NCBI GenBank assembly: GCA_963758335.1
Contig: CAVWVF010000002.1
Span: 620,001 to 684,000 of the forward strand
Direction of reading: 5' to 3'
From: Roseiarcus sp963758335
GTDB lineage: Bacteria; Pseudomonadota; Alphaproteobacteria; Rhizobiales; Beijerinckiaceae
Length of the DNA stretch: 64,000 nucleotides
In this document: positions 55,470-63,844 of the stretch, in pieces
Position numbering within the stretch: position 1 is the first letter of the stretch
How the letters are laid out: every line of letters starts with the position of its first letter
The notes under the pieces: generated by a model
Told to the model about the DNA's origin: nothing
Databases searched by the model: none
What the model saw: the letters and a program-made list of their open reading frames with translations, nothing else
Position numbers and translations under genes: made by a program

Positions 55470-55871
55470 TCATGAATCGATCGCGAACCCACGGACTAGC
55501 TTCCGGGCGGGCGAGAGTTGGCGTTCGATCTTCCCGATGAGCCGAGCGAAATCGATTGGCTTGGTGTCGAAATCGCAACAGCCGACCTCGACGCTGCGAC
55601 GGCGATCGCTCTCGAGCGCATGCGCCGTGATCGCGATGACCGGCGTCGCGCGGAGCGCCGCATTCGCGTGGATGAGCTGTGTCGCTTCCCAGCCGTCCAT
55701 GGCGCCGAGAGCGACGTCCATCAGCACGAGATCGGGCCTCGCCTCGCCGGCCATTCGCACGCCCTGCGGCCCATCCTCGGCGCACAGCACCTCGTATCCC
55801 GCGCGCGTCAGCCGCCGACTGAGCATGTCGCGGTTGAATTCGTTGTCCTCGACAAGCAGGATGCGCGGCAT
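55470..55871 (-). CDS. Single-domain response regulator
   Basis: 133 residues, receiver only. ILLVEDNEFNRDMLSRRL, phosphoacceptor in PDLVLMDVALGAMDGWEATQ, TPVIAITAHALESDRR and the lysine in FDTKPIDFARL. The MPRILLVEDNEFNR start at 55871 is canonical. It begins 13 bp after the kinase gene and ends 9 bp before the oxoamine synthase, so all three are cotranscribed. Comparable in position to LqsR, though LqsR has extra sequence. Confidence 0.9.
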   Translation of the reverse strand: MPRILLVEDNEFNRDMLSRRLTRAGYEVLCAEDGPQGVRMAGEARPDLVLMDVALGAMDGWEATQLIHANAALRATPVIAITAHALESDRRRSVEVGCCDFDTKPIDFARLIGKIERQLSPARKLVRGFAIDS

Positions 55872-55884
55872 GGCTCTTATCCGG

Positions 55885-57270
55885 TCATGCGGCTTCAGCG
55901 AGATCGGCGGCGAGGTGATCGCCCCAACCCGCTGCGCATCGGCGGCGCGGCAGCGCGACGACGACCGTCGTCCCGACGCGTGGAGCGGTTCGCACGGACA
56001 GCGAAGCGCCCATGAGGCCGCAGAGCCGATGGCAAAGCGGCAGGCCGAGGCCCGCGTTGCCATATTTGCTCGCGCTGACGTCGTCCCGGCTGTTGAAGGT
56101 CTCGAACAGGGCCGGCACGAGCGTCTCCGCAATGCCGGGCCCCTTGTCGGCCACCGAAATCTCCACGAATTCGCTCGCCGCGCCCGACTCGGGCGCGCGG
56201 GCGACAATTTCCACGTCGCCCTTCGGCGCGTGGCAGACGGCGTTGTCGATGAGCGCGTCGAGGATTTGTTCGAGATTCGCGGCGTCGGCCTCGATCACGC
56301 CGGCCGCGCCTTCGATTTGCAGCGAAATCCGGCGCCCTTCGATCCGGCGGCCCCGCTCCCAGCGTTCGGTCACCTGTTGCAATAGACCCGCAACATCGAC
56401 CGGCTCGACGAAGACTTCCATCTTGCCGGCTTCGATCTTCGACAAGTCGAGGATCGCGTTGACGAGACGGAGAAGATGACGGCCGGCGTCATGGATCCGG
56501 TTGAGATCGTCGACACCCTGCGGATCGACGTCGGGATCGGTATCCTCGAGCAGCATTTGGCTGTAACCGATAATGGCGTTCAGCGGCGTCCTGAGTTCGT
56601 GGCTCGTCTTCGCGAGGAAATCCGCTTTCGCCGCGCTCGCGCGCTCGGCCTCAGACGCCGCTCGGCGCAATTGGCTCGCGGTCTCCAGATGCTTGCTCAC
56701 CTCTTTTTCGAATTCGCCCTGCGAAGCCAGAATGCGCGCGTAGAAAAGCGCCATCATCGAAACGTAGATCGACGCGCTGATGATCGATATGGGAAAATGA
56801 CCGCCGAGGGCGAACAGCGCGATAAAAACCACAAGGCTCGTCGTTATTTGTAACAGGATAGTGATGCAGTTCTTGACGCTCGCGCCTAAATAAAAGAAAG
56901 CGAGCAACGGAACAGTGACCAGCCACGGCAGAAACGGCGAGGAAAGGCCTCCGTAGAAAAAGCAGCCCCACAATATCGCCAAAAGAAGGTTCTGAATTGA
57001 CGCGAACGACAGGAGGGCGTAGCGGCCCGTGTACTTGAGCAAAAACGGATAGGCCCAGAAACTGCAAATCGAGCCGGCAAGGATGGAGAGCGTTCTCGCA
57101 TCTTTCGGGTCCACCCACAGCAGGTAGGCGGGAATGACGTTGCCGAGGATCGGCCCGAACATATGGCTGAATAGGAACATCCGCGCTCGGGTGCACATCT
57201 CGCGGTCGGCGAGAAGGTCGCTGGGAATGAACCAGTCGATTATGGGTGTGAGCGCGGCGTTGAACGACAT
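55885..57270 (-). CDS. Six-helix membrane sensor histidine kinase (CqsS/LqsS-like candidate)
   Basis: 461 residues. Residues 28-190 contain six membrane helices (for example FLFSHMFGPILGNVIPAYLL, LLSFASIQNLLLAILWGCFF, ITILLQITTSLVVFIALFAL), with no large periplasmic domain. After a coiled coil comes the dimerisation/phosphoacceptor box DFLAKTSHELRTPLNAIIGY, then the ATPase: ILDALIDNAVCHAPKG (N), VADKGPGIAETLVPALFETF and GNAGLGLPLCHRLCGLMG. No attached receiver; the separate receiver gene follows directly. Six-helix sensing domains with this layout occur in CqsS and LqsS. An AT-rich promoter region lies upstream (57300-57430). Confidence 0.85.
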   Translation of the reverse strand: MSFNAALTPIIDWFIPSDLLADREMCTRARMFLFSHMFGPILGNVIPAYLLWVDPKDARTLSILAGSICSFWAYPFLLKYTGRYALLSFASIQNLLLAILWGCFFYGGLSSPFLPWLVTVPLLAFFYLGASVKNCITILLQITTSLVVFIALFALGGHFPISIISASIYVSMMALFYARILASQGEFEKEVSKHLETASQLRRAASEAERASAAKADFLAKTSHELRTPLNAIIGYSQMLLEDTDPDVDPQGVDDLNRIHDAGRHLLRLVNAILDLSKIEAGKMEVFVEPVDVAGLLQQVTERWERGRRIEGRRISLQIEGAAGVIEADAANLEQILDALIDNAVCHAPKGDVEIVARAPESGAASEFVEISVADKGPGIAETLVPALFETFNSRDDVSASKYGNAGLGLPLCHRLCGLMGASLSVRTAPRVGTTVVVALPRRRCAAGWGDHLAADLAEAA

Positions 57271-57626
57271 TTGCGGTCCCAGATTCCGGTCTTCGCATTC
57301 GTACTTAGCGTGAATTAGCGCTGGTCTAAGCAATTCGGTAAACGATTACTTCTCTTTGATCATACCGATAGTTAATTTGCGAATAACAGATTAGCAACTT
57401 TTACGTTTAATTAATCACGCCGATAAATAACGGTTTGGTTGCCGCAAAGTAAAGATGAGGCGCGCCGCCTGATTGCAATACAATGCTCATTTGCTGTCCC
57501 GATGGTCGACCGCACCACATTCGGCTCTGCCGAGACGCAACTTCATGCTTCCCATCGCGCTAAGCATTATAGACTGATTCATCCCGGAGCGGTCGAGGCG
57601 CAGCAAGTCCGACCTCGGGCGGGCCC
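57271..57626. promoter_or_regulatory. AT-rich upstream region of the sensor operon
   Basis: 57310-57430 is strikingly AT-rich (for example GTTTAATTAATCACGCCGAT) against the GC-rich surroundings. It is the only space for the promoter of the minus-strand operon. No defined box can be assigned. The remaining bases up to the EAL fragment hold nothing recognisable. Confidence 0.45.
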
Positions 57627-57830
57627 TTGGGAGGAAGCCTCGGCCTTTGCACGACCGCCGAAGGCGTCGAGAGCCTCGATCAGTTCGAATACCTCGTCAG
57701 CCAGGGCTGCACCGAGGTGCAAGGCTTTCTGTTCAGCACGGCGCAACCGAACGTCAAAGTCGCCGGCATGGTCGAGGAGATCGGCCGCCGCATCGATACG
57801 AGAAATTCCGCCCCATCGACGAGCCGTTAG
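57627..57830 (+). pseudogene. EAL-domain (c-di-GMP phosphodiesterase) C-terminal fragment
   Basis: LGLCTTAEGVESLDQFEYLVSQGCTEVQGFLFSTAQPNVKV matches the last third of EAL domains (TTAEGVET..Q, GCTEVQGYLFSxP). The catalytic EAL/ExxxN part is absent. It is therefore a remnant of a larger signalling protein. Confidence 0.7.
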
Positions 57831-57980
57831 ATCATTGTCACCCCCGCGAACGCGGGGGTCCAGCTTCCCGCCATGCATCTCGGCGAGACGATTTCACCAC
57901 CCCTTCCGCCGCGCGCTCGTGAGCTTTTGGATGCCCGCGTTCGCAGGACAACGATCGACGGCTTGGGAGTCGTGGATCGC

Positions 57981-59663
57981 CTAGATCCTGCCTTCGCGCC
58001 GCATCAGCCGCATGACGGCGCCGAGCGTCGCCTTGAGCGAGGCCATCACGATGTTCGGATCCATCCCCACGCCGTGCAACGCGCGGTCCTCGGCGTCGTG
58101 GATCTCGACATAGCTCGCGGCGGTCGCGTTGGCCCCGCGCCCGACCGCGTGCTCGTGATAGTCGATGAAGGAGAACTCGACCTCGAACGCCTTCTTCAGC
58201 GCGTCGACGAAGGCGTCGATCGGGCCGTTGCCCTCGCCCTCGATGGCGAACGTCATCCCGTCGGCCTTGCGCAACACCGCGAAGAGCTCGCGATTATCGG
58301 GGCTGGTCGGAACGATCTGCTGCTTGACGAGCGTCATCGGCGCGCCGTCGAGCAGATAGGATTGACGGAACAGCGCCCAGAGCTCCGGCGAGGTCAGCTC
58401 CTTGCCGTCGGCGTCCATCCGCTCCTGGGCGATCCTGGAGAACTCGATCTGCAGCGAGCGCGGCGCATCGAGCCCGTAGTCGGCCCGGAGAATATAGGCC
58501 ATGCCGCCCTTGCCGGACTGGCTGTTGATGCGGATCACCGCCTCGTAGTCGCGCCCGACGTCCTTCGGGTCGATCGGCAGATAGGGCACCTGGAAGAGCG
58601 GATCGTTGCGCCTGGCCTGCGCCTCGAAACCCTTCTTGATCGCGTCCTGGTGCGAGCCGGAAAACGCCGTGTAGACGAGCTCGCCGACGTAAGGATGGCG
58701 CTGATGCACCGGCAGCTGGTTGCAGTGCTCGACGATTTCCTTGATCGCGTTCACGTCGCTGAGGTCGAGTTCGGGATCGATCCCTTGCGTGAACAGGTTC
58801 AGCGCCATGGTGACGATGTCGACATTGCCGGTCCGCTCGCCGTTGCCGAACAGCGTCCCCTCGACCCGCTGCGCCCCAGCCATCAGCGCAAGCTCGGCCG
58901 CGGCGACCGCGGTGCCGCGGTCGTTGTGCGGATGGACAGAGAGGATGACGCTCGACCGATCGGAGACGTGGCGGCCGAACCATTCGAACTGGTCGGCGTA
59001 GGTGTTCGGGGTCGCCATCTCGACGGTCGCCGGCAGGTTGAGGATCAGCCTCTTCTCCGGCGTCGGCCGGATGACCTCCTTCACCGCCTCGCAGATCTCG
59101 AGAGCGAATTCGAGCTCGGTGCCGGTAAAACTCTCCGGCGAATACTCGAACTCGAAGTCCGTGCCGGGCGAGGAGTCCGCCAGCGCCCTGACCTGCATGG
59201 CTGCGGCCACCGCGATGTCGGTCACGCCCTTGCGGTCGGTGCGGAACACGACTTCGCGCTGCAAGGTCGAGGTCGAGTTATAGAAGTGGACGATGACCTT
59301 CTTCGCCCCCTTCACCGCCTCGAAGGTGCGCTCGATCAGCTCGGGGCGACACTGGGTCAACACCTGGATCGCCACGCCGTCGGGGATGGCGCCGTCCTCG
59401 ATGATCGAGCGGACGAAGTCGAAGTCGGTCTGCGAGGCCGAGGGAAAGGCGACCTCGATCTCCTTGAAGCGCATGTTCACGAGCAGCCGGAACATGCGGT
59501 TCTTGCGCTCGACGCCCATCGGCTCGATCAGCGCCTGGTTGCCGTCGCGCAGATCGACGGAGCACCAGATCGGCGCCTGGTCGACGACGCGGGAAGGCCA
59601 CTGGCGATCGGGCAAAACGATCGGCTGGAAGGCGCGGTACTTGGAAACGGGCATGGCGGTCAT
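57981..59663 (-). CDS. leuA: 2-isopropylmalate synthase, long (actinobacterial-type) form
   Basis: 560 residues. First step of leucine synthesis: acetyl-CoA plus 2-oxoisovalerate. The TIM-barrel has CSVDLRDGNQALIEPMGVERK (first metal site), HFYNSTSTLQREVVF, SVHPHNDRGTAVAAAELALMAGAQRVEGTLFGNGERTGNVD (metal histidines HxH and substrate loop), and the C-terminal regulatory domain ends RALHGVGMDPNIVMASLKATLGAVMRL, expected to bind leucine for feedback inhibition. Start at 59663 (MTAMPVSK) or 59654. Its 3' end is duplicated at 53945. Confidence 0.95.
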   Translation of the reverse strand: MTAMPVSKYRAFQPIVLPDRQWPSRVVDQAPIWCSVDLRDGNQALIEPMGVERKNRMFRLLVNMRFKEIEVAFPSASQTDFDFVRSIIEDGAIPDGVAIQVLTQCRPELIERTFEAVKGAKKVIVHFYNSTSTLQREVVFRTDRKGVTDIAVAAAMQVRALADSSPGTDFEFEYSPESFTGTELEFALEICEAVKEVIRPTPEKRLILNLPATVEMATPNTYADQFEWFGRHVSDRSSVILSVHPHNDRGTAVAAAELALMAGAQRVEGTLFGNGERTGNVDIVTMALNLFTQGIDPELDLSDVNAIKEIVEHCNQLPVHQRHPYVGELVYTAFSGSHQDAIKKGFEAQARRNDPLFQVPYLPIDPKDVGRDYEAVIRINSQSGKGGMAYILRADYGLDAPRSLQIEFSRIAQERMDADGKELTSPELWALFRQSYLLDGAPMTLVKQQIVPTSPDNRELFAVLRKADGMTFAIEGEGNGPIDAFVDALKKAFEVEFSFIDYHEHAVGRGANATAASYVEIHDAEDRALHGVGMDPNIVMASLKATLGAVMRLMRREGRI

Positions 59664-60088
59664 GACGAACTCTTGAAACGTTGCGGCGGCCTCGACGGAT
59701 GCGGGCGGCCTAGCCTGTTGTGTTGGAAATCGGAAGCGAAACGATGCGTCCCGGCGCGCGTCTAGAGCGCCGGGCCGCTAAGTTGCAGGTTCGTCGACTG
59801 CCTTCGCATGCGCCTTATCAATCAGAAGCGGGAGAAAAAATCAACCCGGCGAGCCGCCCAGGATCCCGCAACTAATTGGTGAGCACGGGTGAAGCGAGCC
59901 GCGGGGCGGGCGGATTTTCGGGAGCGGCGGGCTCGGGCTGCAGATGAGATGAGCGGGTTCGCGCTATAGTTGTAGGCGGCTAGCCTCCTGCATCGTTGAC
60001 GAGTCCTGCCCGGGCCGTGCGGTCACGACGCCGCCGTGACCGGCCGCGCCCGGCGTTGTCGGCAGATCTGGCGGAAGGGGTGGGACGA
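59664..60088. other. Spacer between leuA and the transposase gene
   Basis: Contains the hairpin at 59750 and, probably, the left end of the IS1380-type element (CCTGCATCGTTGACGAG from 59987). No gene recognised. Confidence 0.4.
59750..59774. terminator. Hairpin upstream of leuA
   Basis: CCCGGCGC, nine bases (GCGTCTAGA), then GCGCCGGG. It lies about 90 bp upstream of the leuA start. It could be an attenuator or the terminator of a neighbouring unit; no leucine-rich leader peptide was found and the following T-run is weak. Confidence 0.35.
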
Positions 60089-61653
60089 TCATCCGCTCGG
60101 CGCCGGGTGCAGGGCAAGGATGGCGGCGCGCACGTCGCGGATCAGATCGAGAGCGCCGGCCGAAAGCCGCACGATCAGCCGGCGCGCGTGGCGCACGACC
60201 CAGCCCGGCAGGGCGATCAGATGAAACCGCATCGCCTTCATGCGCCGCGCCGCCCAATCGCCGCCGAGCACCCGATGCTTCATCAGCGCGTTGAGATTGT
60301 GGGCGAGGACCATGATCGCCCACCACGCCGCATTGGCCCCGAACAGTCCGCTCGGCAGCCGTCCGCCGGCGAGATCGTCCTTCATCACCGCATGCGCTTC
60401 CTCGCTCTTGCCGCAGCGCTCGCGCTGCCAGCGGATCACGTCGTCGCCGGGCAGTGTGCGGTTGGTGACGAGGCCGAACAGCTTGTAGCGGCCCGGCGTC
60501 CCGAAGCTCATCGTCGGAAAGGGCAACTGCTCCGCATCGCCGAGATCGAGCTCGCACAACGGCTCGCGGATCGCCAGGAAGCGGTAGTCCGGCGCCCTCT
60601 TGCTCATGGCTGCCCAATTCGGCACGTAGCCGACCTCCGCCCATTGCTGATCGCCGGCATAGCGCTCGCCGTCGACGATCCGATCGAGCGGCCGCCAGGC
60701 CGACTCGGGCAGTTCCGCCGCAGCTTGCTTGAACTCCCCCGTCACGTCCGCCCCGACGGCGAATTCGATCACCCCGAAGCGCTCGTTCTTGCCCTCGGCG
60801 CAATACTTGAGAAGATCCTGCTGATAGCCTGCCGTGTCCGAGCGCAGATAGAGCTTGCTCACCCCCGCCGGCAGCAGGCGCGCCGCCTCTTCGAGAACGC
60901 GCAATTGCTCGTACCCCGCCGGCACGTTGCCATCGCGGAACTCCGAATGCACGATCAGGCCCTGCTCCGCCCACCAGGTGTTGAGCGGCTGATAGGCCTT
61001 GAAGTGCTTGTAGCAGTAGAGCGCTTCGCGCTTTTGCGTCTCGATGAGCGTAGCGTCCATGTCGAGCGTCGCCTGCGCCACCGGATGCTGCGCCCGGGCC
61101 ATCCGCAGAAGCTCGCCGTTCACCCGCCACAGGCCCGCTACGCCGCGGCTCGCGGCCGGGATGAACGCCCGCCCGGCTTGCCGCCACGCCTCCTCGCCGG
61201 CGTCGTGAAACCCCGCAAGCCACCGGCCCGCCGCATCCGACGAGGGCAGCGCGCGCGACCGCTGCCGCCGCCAGCGCCGCGCCTCGGCCCGCCGCTCCCG
61301 CCGAGTGCGCCCGTGCGCGTCCGCCGCCCGCACCAGCCGGCACAGACCGCCGTCCGCCTCCAGCCGGTCGAGATCGTCGAGACCCTCGCCCCCGGCAAGG
61401 TTCAGCAACACCAGCGCCGACACCATCTGCCGATCGCTCCAGCCTTGGCTGCCGCTCATCGCCACGTGGCGCGCCACCGATTGCTCCAGTCCGGCCGCGC
61501 CAAATACAGGGGAAGCCCCGCAAGACCGGTGAGCCCCGCCTCGCCCGCCTCGGATTCGTACTGGAACGGCAAGAGCCCCTGTGCCACCCTCAGTCACCTC
61601 GTTGGTGATGGCGTTGATTCGCAAATCTCAGCCTATCTCCCTGATCAAACAGG
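59987..61653 (-). mobile_element. IS1380-type insertion sequence (ends tentative)
   Basis: Possible ends are CCTGCATCGTTGACGAG at the left and, read inward, CCTGTTTGATCAGGGAG at the right (10 of 17 bases match, both starting CCTG as in this family). No matching target duplication was seen beside them, so the limits are provisional. The transposase inside appears complete. Confidence 0.5.
60089..61624 (-). CDS. IS1380-family transposase
   Basis: About 511 codons open. QGWSDRQMVSALVLLNLAGGEGLDDLDRLEADGGL, the first catalytic aspartate in ATLDMDATLIETQKREALYCYKHFKAYQPL, LYLRSDTAGYQQDLLKYC, and the C-terminal WQRERCGKSEEAHAVMKDDLAGGRLPSGLFGANAAWWAIMVLAHNLNALMK with the final acidic residue are typical of IS1380 elements. 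It appears intact. The start is uncertain because several in-frame codons precede the conserved part. Confidence 0.88.
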   Translation of the reverse strand: MRINAITNEVTEGGTGALAVPVRIRGGRGGAHRSCGASPVFGAAGLEQSVARHVAMSGSQGWSDRQMVSALVLLNLAGGEGLDDLDRLEADGGLCRLVRAADAHGRTRRERRAEARRWRRQRSRALPSSDAAGRWLAGFHDAGEEAWRQAGRAFIPAASRGVAGLWRVNGELLRMARAQHPVAQATLDMDATLIETQKREALYCYKHFKAYQPLNTWWAEQGLIVHSEFRDGNVPAGYEQLRVLEEAARLLPAGVSKLYLRSDTAGYQQDLLKYCAEGKNERFGVIEFAVGADVTGEFKQAAAELPESAWRPLDRIVDGERYAGDQQWAEVGYVPNWAAMSKRAPDYRFLAIREPLCELDLGDAEQLPFPTMSFGTPGRYKLFGLVTNRTLPGDDVIRWQRERCGKSEEAHAVMKDDLAGGRLPSGLFGANAAWWAIMVLAHNLNALMKHRVLGGDWAARRMKAMRFHLIALPGWVVRHARRLIVRLSAGALDLIRDVRAAILALHPAPSG

Positions 61654-61689
61654 ACCAACTCCCACTTCACTTTCCTTGATGCGGAATCG

Positions 61690-62045
61690 GGGCCGCGCGC
61701 TTGGACTCGCGATGACGCGCTCGGAGGTCATCGCGAGCGAAGCGCGGCGATCCAGCGGTCCCCCTTCCGCCGTCCGTCGCAAGATTGCCGCGGCGGCCGA
61801 ACGGATTTCGGAGCTCGCATTTGCCGCCGGCGGCCGGCGGTGGAACGGCTGGATCGCTTCGCTTGCGCTCGCGATGACGCGGTCGGCCGTCATCGCGAGC
61901 GAAGCGCGGCGATCCAGCGGCCCCGCTTCCGCCGTCTCCCGCAAGATTCCCGCGGCGGCCGAACGGATTTCGGGGCTCGCATTTGCCGCCGTCGGCGGCA
62001 GTGGAACGGCTGGATCGCTTCGCTTGCGCTCGCGATGACGACGCC
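61690..62045. repeat. REP-type repeats in tandem
   Basis: Two imperfect units of about 165 bp (from about 61710 and 61875). Each contains GTCATCGCGAGCGAAGCGCG and GCGATCCAGCG, then CGCGGCGGCCGAACGGATTT and TGGAACGGCTGGATCGCTTC, with GCTTGCGCTCGCGATGACG closing. They are palindromic in character and related to the repeat at 1043. Confidence 0.75.
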
Positions 62046-62622
62046 AGGCGGCGCCCCGAAGCCCTTCTCCCGACGCTTCGCCCTCGGCCTTGCGGCCGAC
62101 AACGCACGGCTCGGGGCCAGCGTGGTTCGCTACGCCTTCACTGCTCGTGGACTTGCACCACCTACTCCTCGCCGGCCTCCCGGCGCACGGTCACCGCAAT
62201 CCCCCCGTAATCCCGTTTCATCCGCAATGACGCTTCCGGGCCCGCGGAACCAGGGCTGGACGCGTGCGGATCGGGTATTGTATCGTTGGCGGGGCGGAAC
62301 GCTGAGGGGAGTCTGAAGTCATGGATGCGCGAAGCGCAGCGCCTTCGGTGGCGACCGCGAAGGGGTCGTCCTTAGTTCAAACTCCCCCTCGCGCAGTATC
62401 GCCTCCAAGCAATCAATGACCGATCGCCGCCGGGCGCCTCGGGTGTGGGGTGCCCCCGCCACGGGCAGGGCGGATTGAAGCAAATAAGAGGGAAATTGGT
62501 CCTCGGGAGGCGCGCAGCGGGCCGCGCATTGAGGCAATTGCGGGTGCGTCATCGTAACCTCCAAGCGTTTAACACGATGTCGATTCGAGGCACAATCGGA
62601 GTTCCAGCTCAGGAGGTGAAAG
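62046..62622. other. Spacer, no gene recognised
   Basis: 575 bp between the REP block and the AT-richer gene at 62623. Short open frames on both strands show no homology I can name. Just before the next gene GGAGGTGAAAG (62610-62620) is a good ribosome site, so a promoter probably lies in 62540-62600. Confidence 0.4.
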
Positions 62623-63278
62623 ATGACGCAACAATCCCCGCGTCTTCACAAGAAGCCAGAAGAGGTTGAAGCGAAATTTCACCGCCTAATCGGGGCAGCG
62701 TCTACGCTTCACGATTATGCGGCTGGTGGTGCCGATAACACGGTTAAGCTTGTTCGACTTAGAGAGGTCCGGGCAAGCTCGCTAAATCTCCTAAGGCGGA
62801 TATCATCGATAGATGGGGAGTATTACCGTGAGCTTTCTGCGCATGGTTTACCGTTTACCTGGCTTTGCATGGAATTCTTCAAGCGCCGCTTCAAGATTAC
62901 CGCGAAGGTTTTATGGCTGACGCCGGGCTCTTAGTTTCTGCTGAGGTGTTTCGCGACTTGCTTGTTCAGGCAGAAATGCTGCTAGAAGGTGATTACAAAG
63001 ATGCAGCAGCGATAACAATACGTGCCGTTCTGGAAGACGGTCTACGGAGACTTTGCGTGTCAAGGGGCCTTGAATGTGAACCGCGTGACACGATCAGCCG
63101 CTTGAATGATCGTTTGTATAAAGCGGGAATTTATCTAGCATTGCAACACAAGGAGATTACAGCGAAAGCGCAAGTGGGTAACGATGCAGCACACGCGAGG
63201 TTCGAAAATTTCTCTAAAGCTGATGTTGAGGCGTTTCTCTCATTCGTTCAACGTTTCCTCGCATTGTATCTTATGTAA
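62623..63278 (+). pseudogene. HEPN-like C-terminal-domain protein, frameshifted
   Basis: The frame from ATG 62623 (ribosome site GGAGGTG) covers residues 1-80 (KKPEEVEAKFHRLIGAASTLH and VRASSLNLLRRISSIDGEYYRELS). Homology then jumps frame near 62850 to LHGILQAPLQDYREGFMADAG, LVSAEVFRDLLVQAEMLLEGDYKDAAAITIRAVLEDGLRRLC and AGIYLALQHKEITAKAQVGNDAAH, the form of DUF4145/HEPN-like helical domains. Together about 215 residues. Base composition (about 50% GC) is well below the flanks, indicating recent acquisition. Function unknown; HEPN link is inference. Confidence 0.55.
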
Positions 63279-63359
63279 GATATGTAAGATTACAGCATCT
63301 CAGGAATACCAGGCATTGTAGAGTCGAGGAAGGGCGCGGCGGCTTAAGGCTGGGCCAAT

Positions 63360-63420
63360 CGCTCCCCGCTCATCCGGCGCTCCGCGCCAACTTCTCCCCG
63401 CAAGGGGAGAAGGGGGTCCA
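63360..63420. repeat. REP palindrome
   Basis: GCTCATCCGGCGCTCCGCGC followed by CAACTTCTCCCCGCAAGGGGAGAAGGGGG. Same type as at 31303 and 32440. It lies between the end of the 62623 gene and the first terminase fragment. Confidence 0.65.
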
Positions 63421-63456
63421 GGGCGTGCCCGGCCGGAGCGATCACCCGGAAACCGT

Positions 63457-63720
63457 CTCATTTCTCCTGCGCCAGCCGCCGCCAGTAGCCGATGATGCCC
63501 GGCTCCGCCGTCCGGCGCTTCGCCCAAGCGAGGGCCTGCGCGGTCGAAGTCGACCTGATCGTCATGGCGGCCGGCCGGGAAGAGGGTGAGCTCGGCGAGG
63601 TAATCGGCGAGCCAGGGGGCCTCGTCCGGCAGAAAGACGAAGCCGTTTTCGATCACAGCCGATTGCGCGTGAAGCCGCATGACCTTGTCGCCGTCCGGCG
63701 CATAACGCGCGACATGGGAA
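63457..63720 (-). pseudogene. Phage terminase large subunit, C-terminal fragment 1
   Basis: Minus strand: VARYAPDGDKVMRLHAQSAVIENGFVFLPDEAPWLADYLAELTLFPAGRHDDQVD, then after one extra base STAQALAWAKRRTAEPGIIGYWRRLAQEK and a stop at 63457. This is the nuclease-domain end of TerL; the HDDQVDSTAQAL motif is diagnostic. The ATPase part is missing. Prophage debris. Confidence 0.75.
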
Positions 63721-63844
63721 AGACCCGGGAATTAAGGTGACAGCTGTTGTAATCCCTTATTTCTGTTGACCTTTCCCGAACGAAGGCCGTGCGTCTTACC
63801 CCTACCCCTCCCGCCTCCCATGAAACTCGATCCACCCCTCCGCC

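Noticed and set aside
59750..59774. Leucine attenuator with leader peptide
   Set aside because: The hairpin exists, but no short frame with consecutive leucine codons precedes leuA, so attenuation is not supported.
62319..62564. 81-codon minus-strand frame before the 62623 gene
   Set aside because: No recognisable homology or ribosome site; composition fits spacer DNA.
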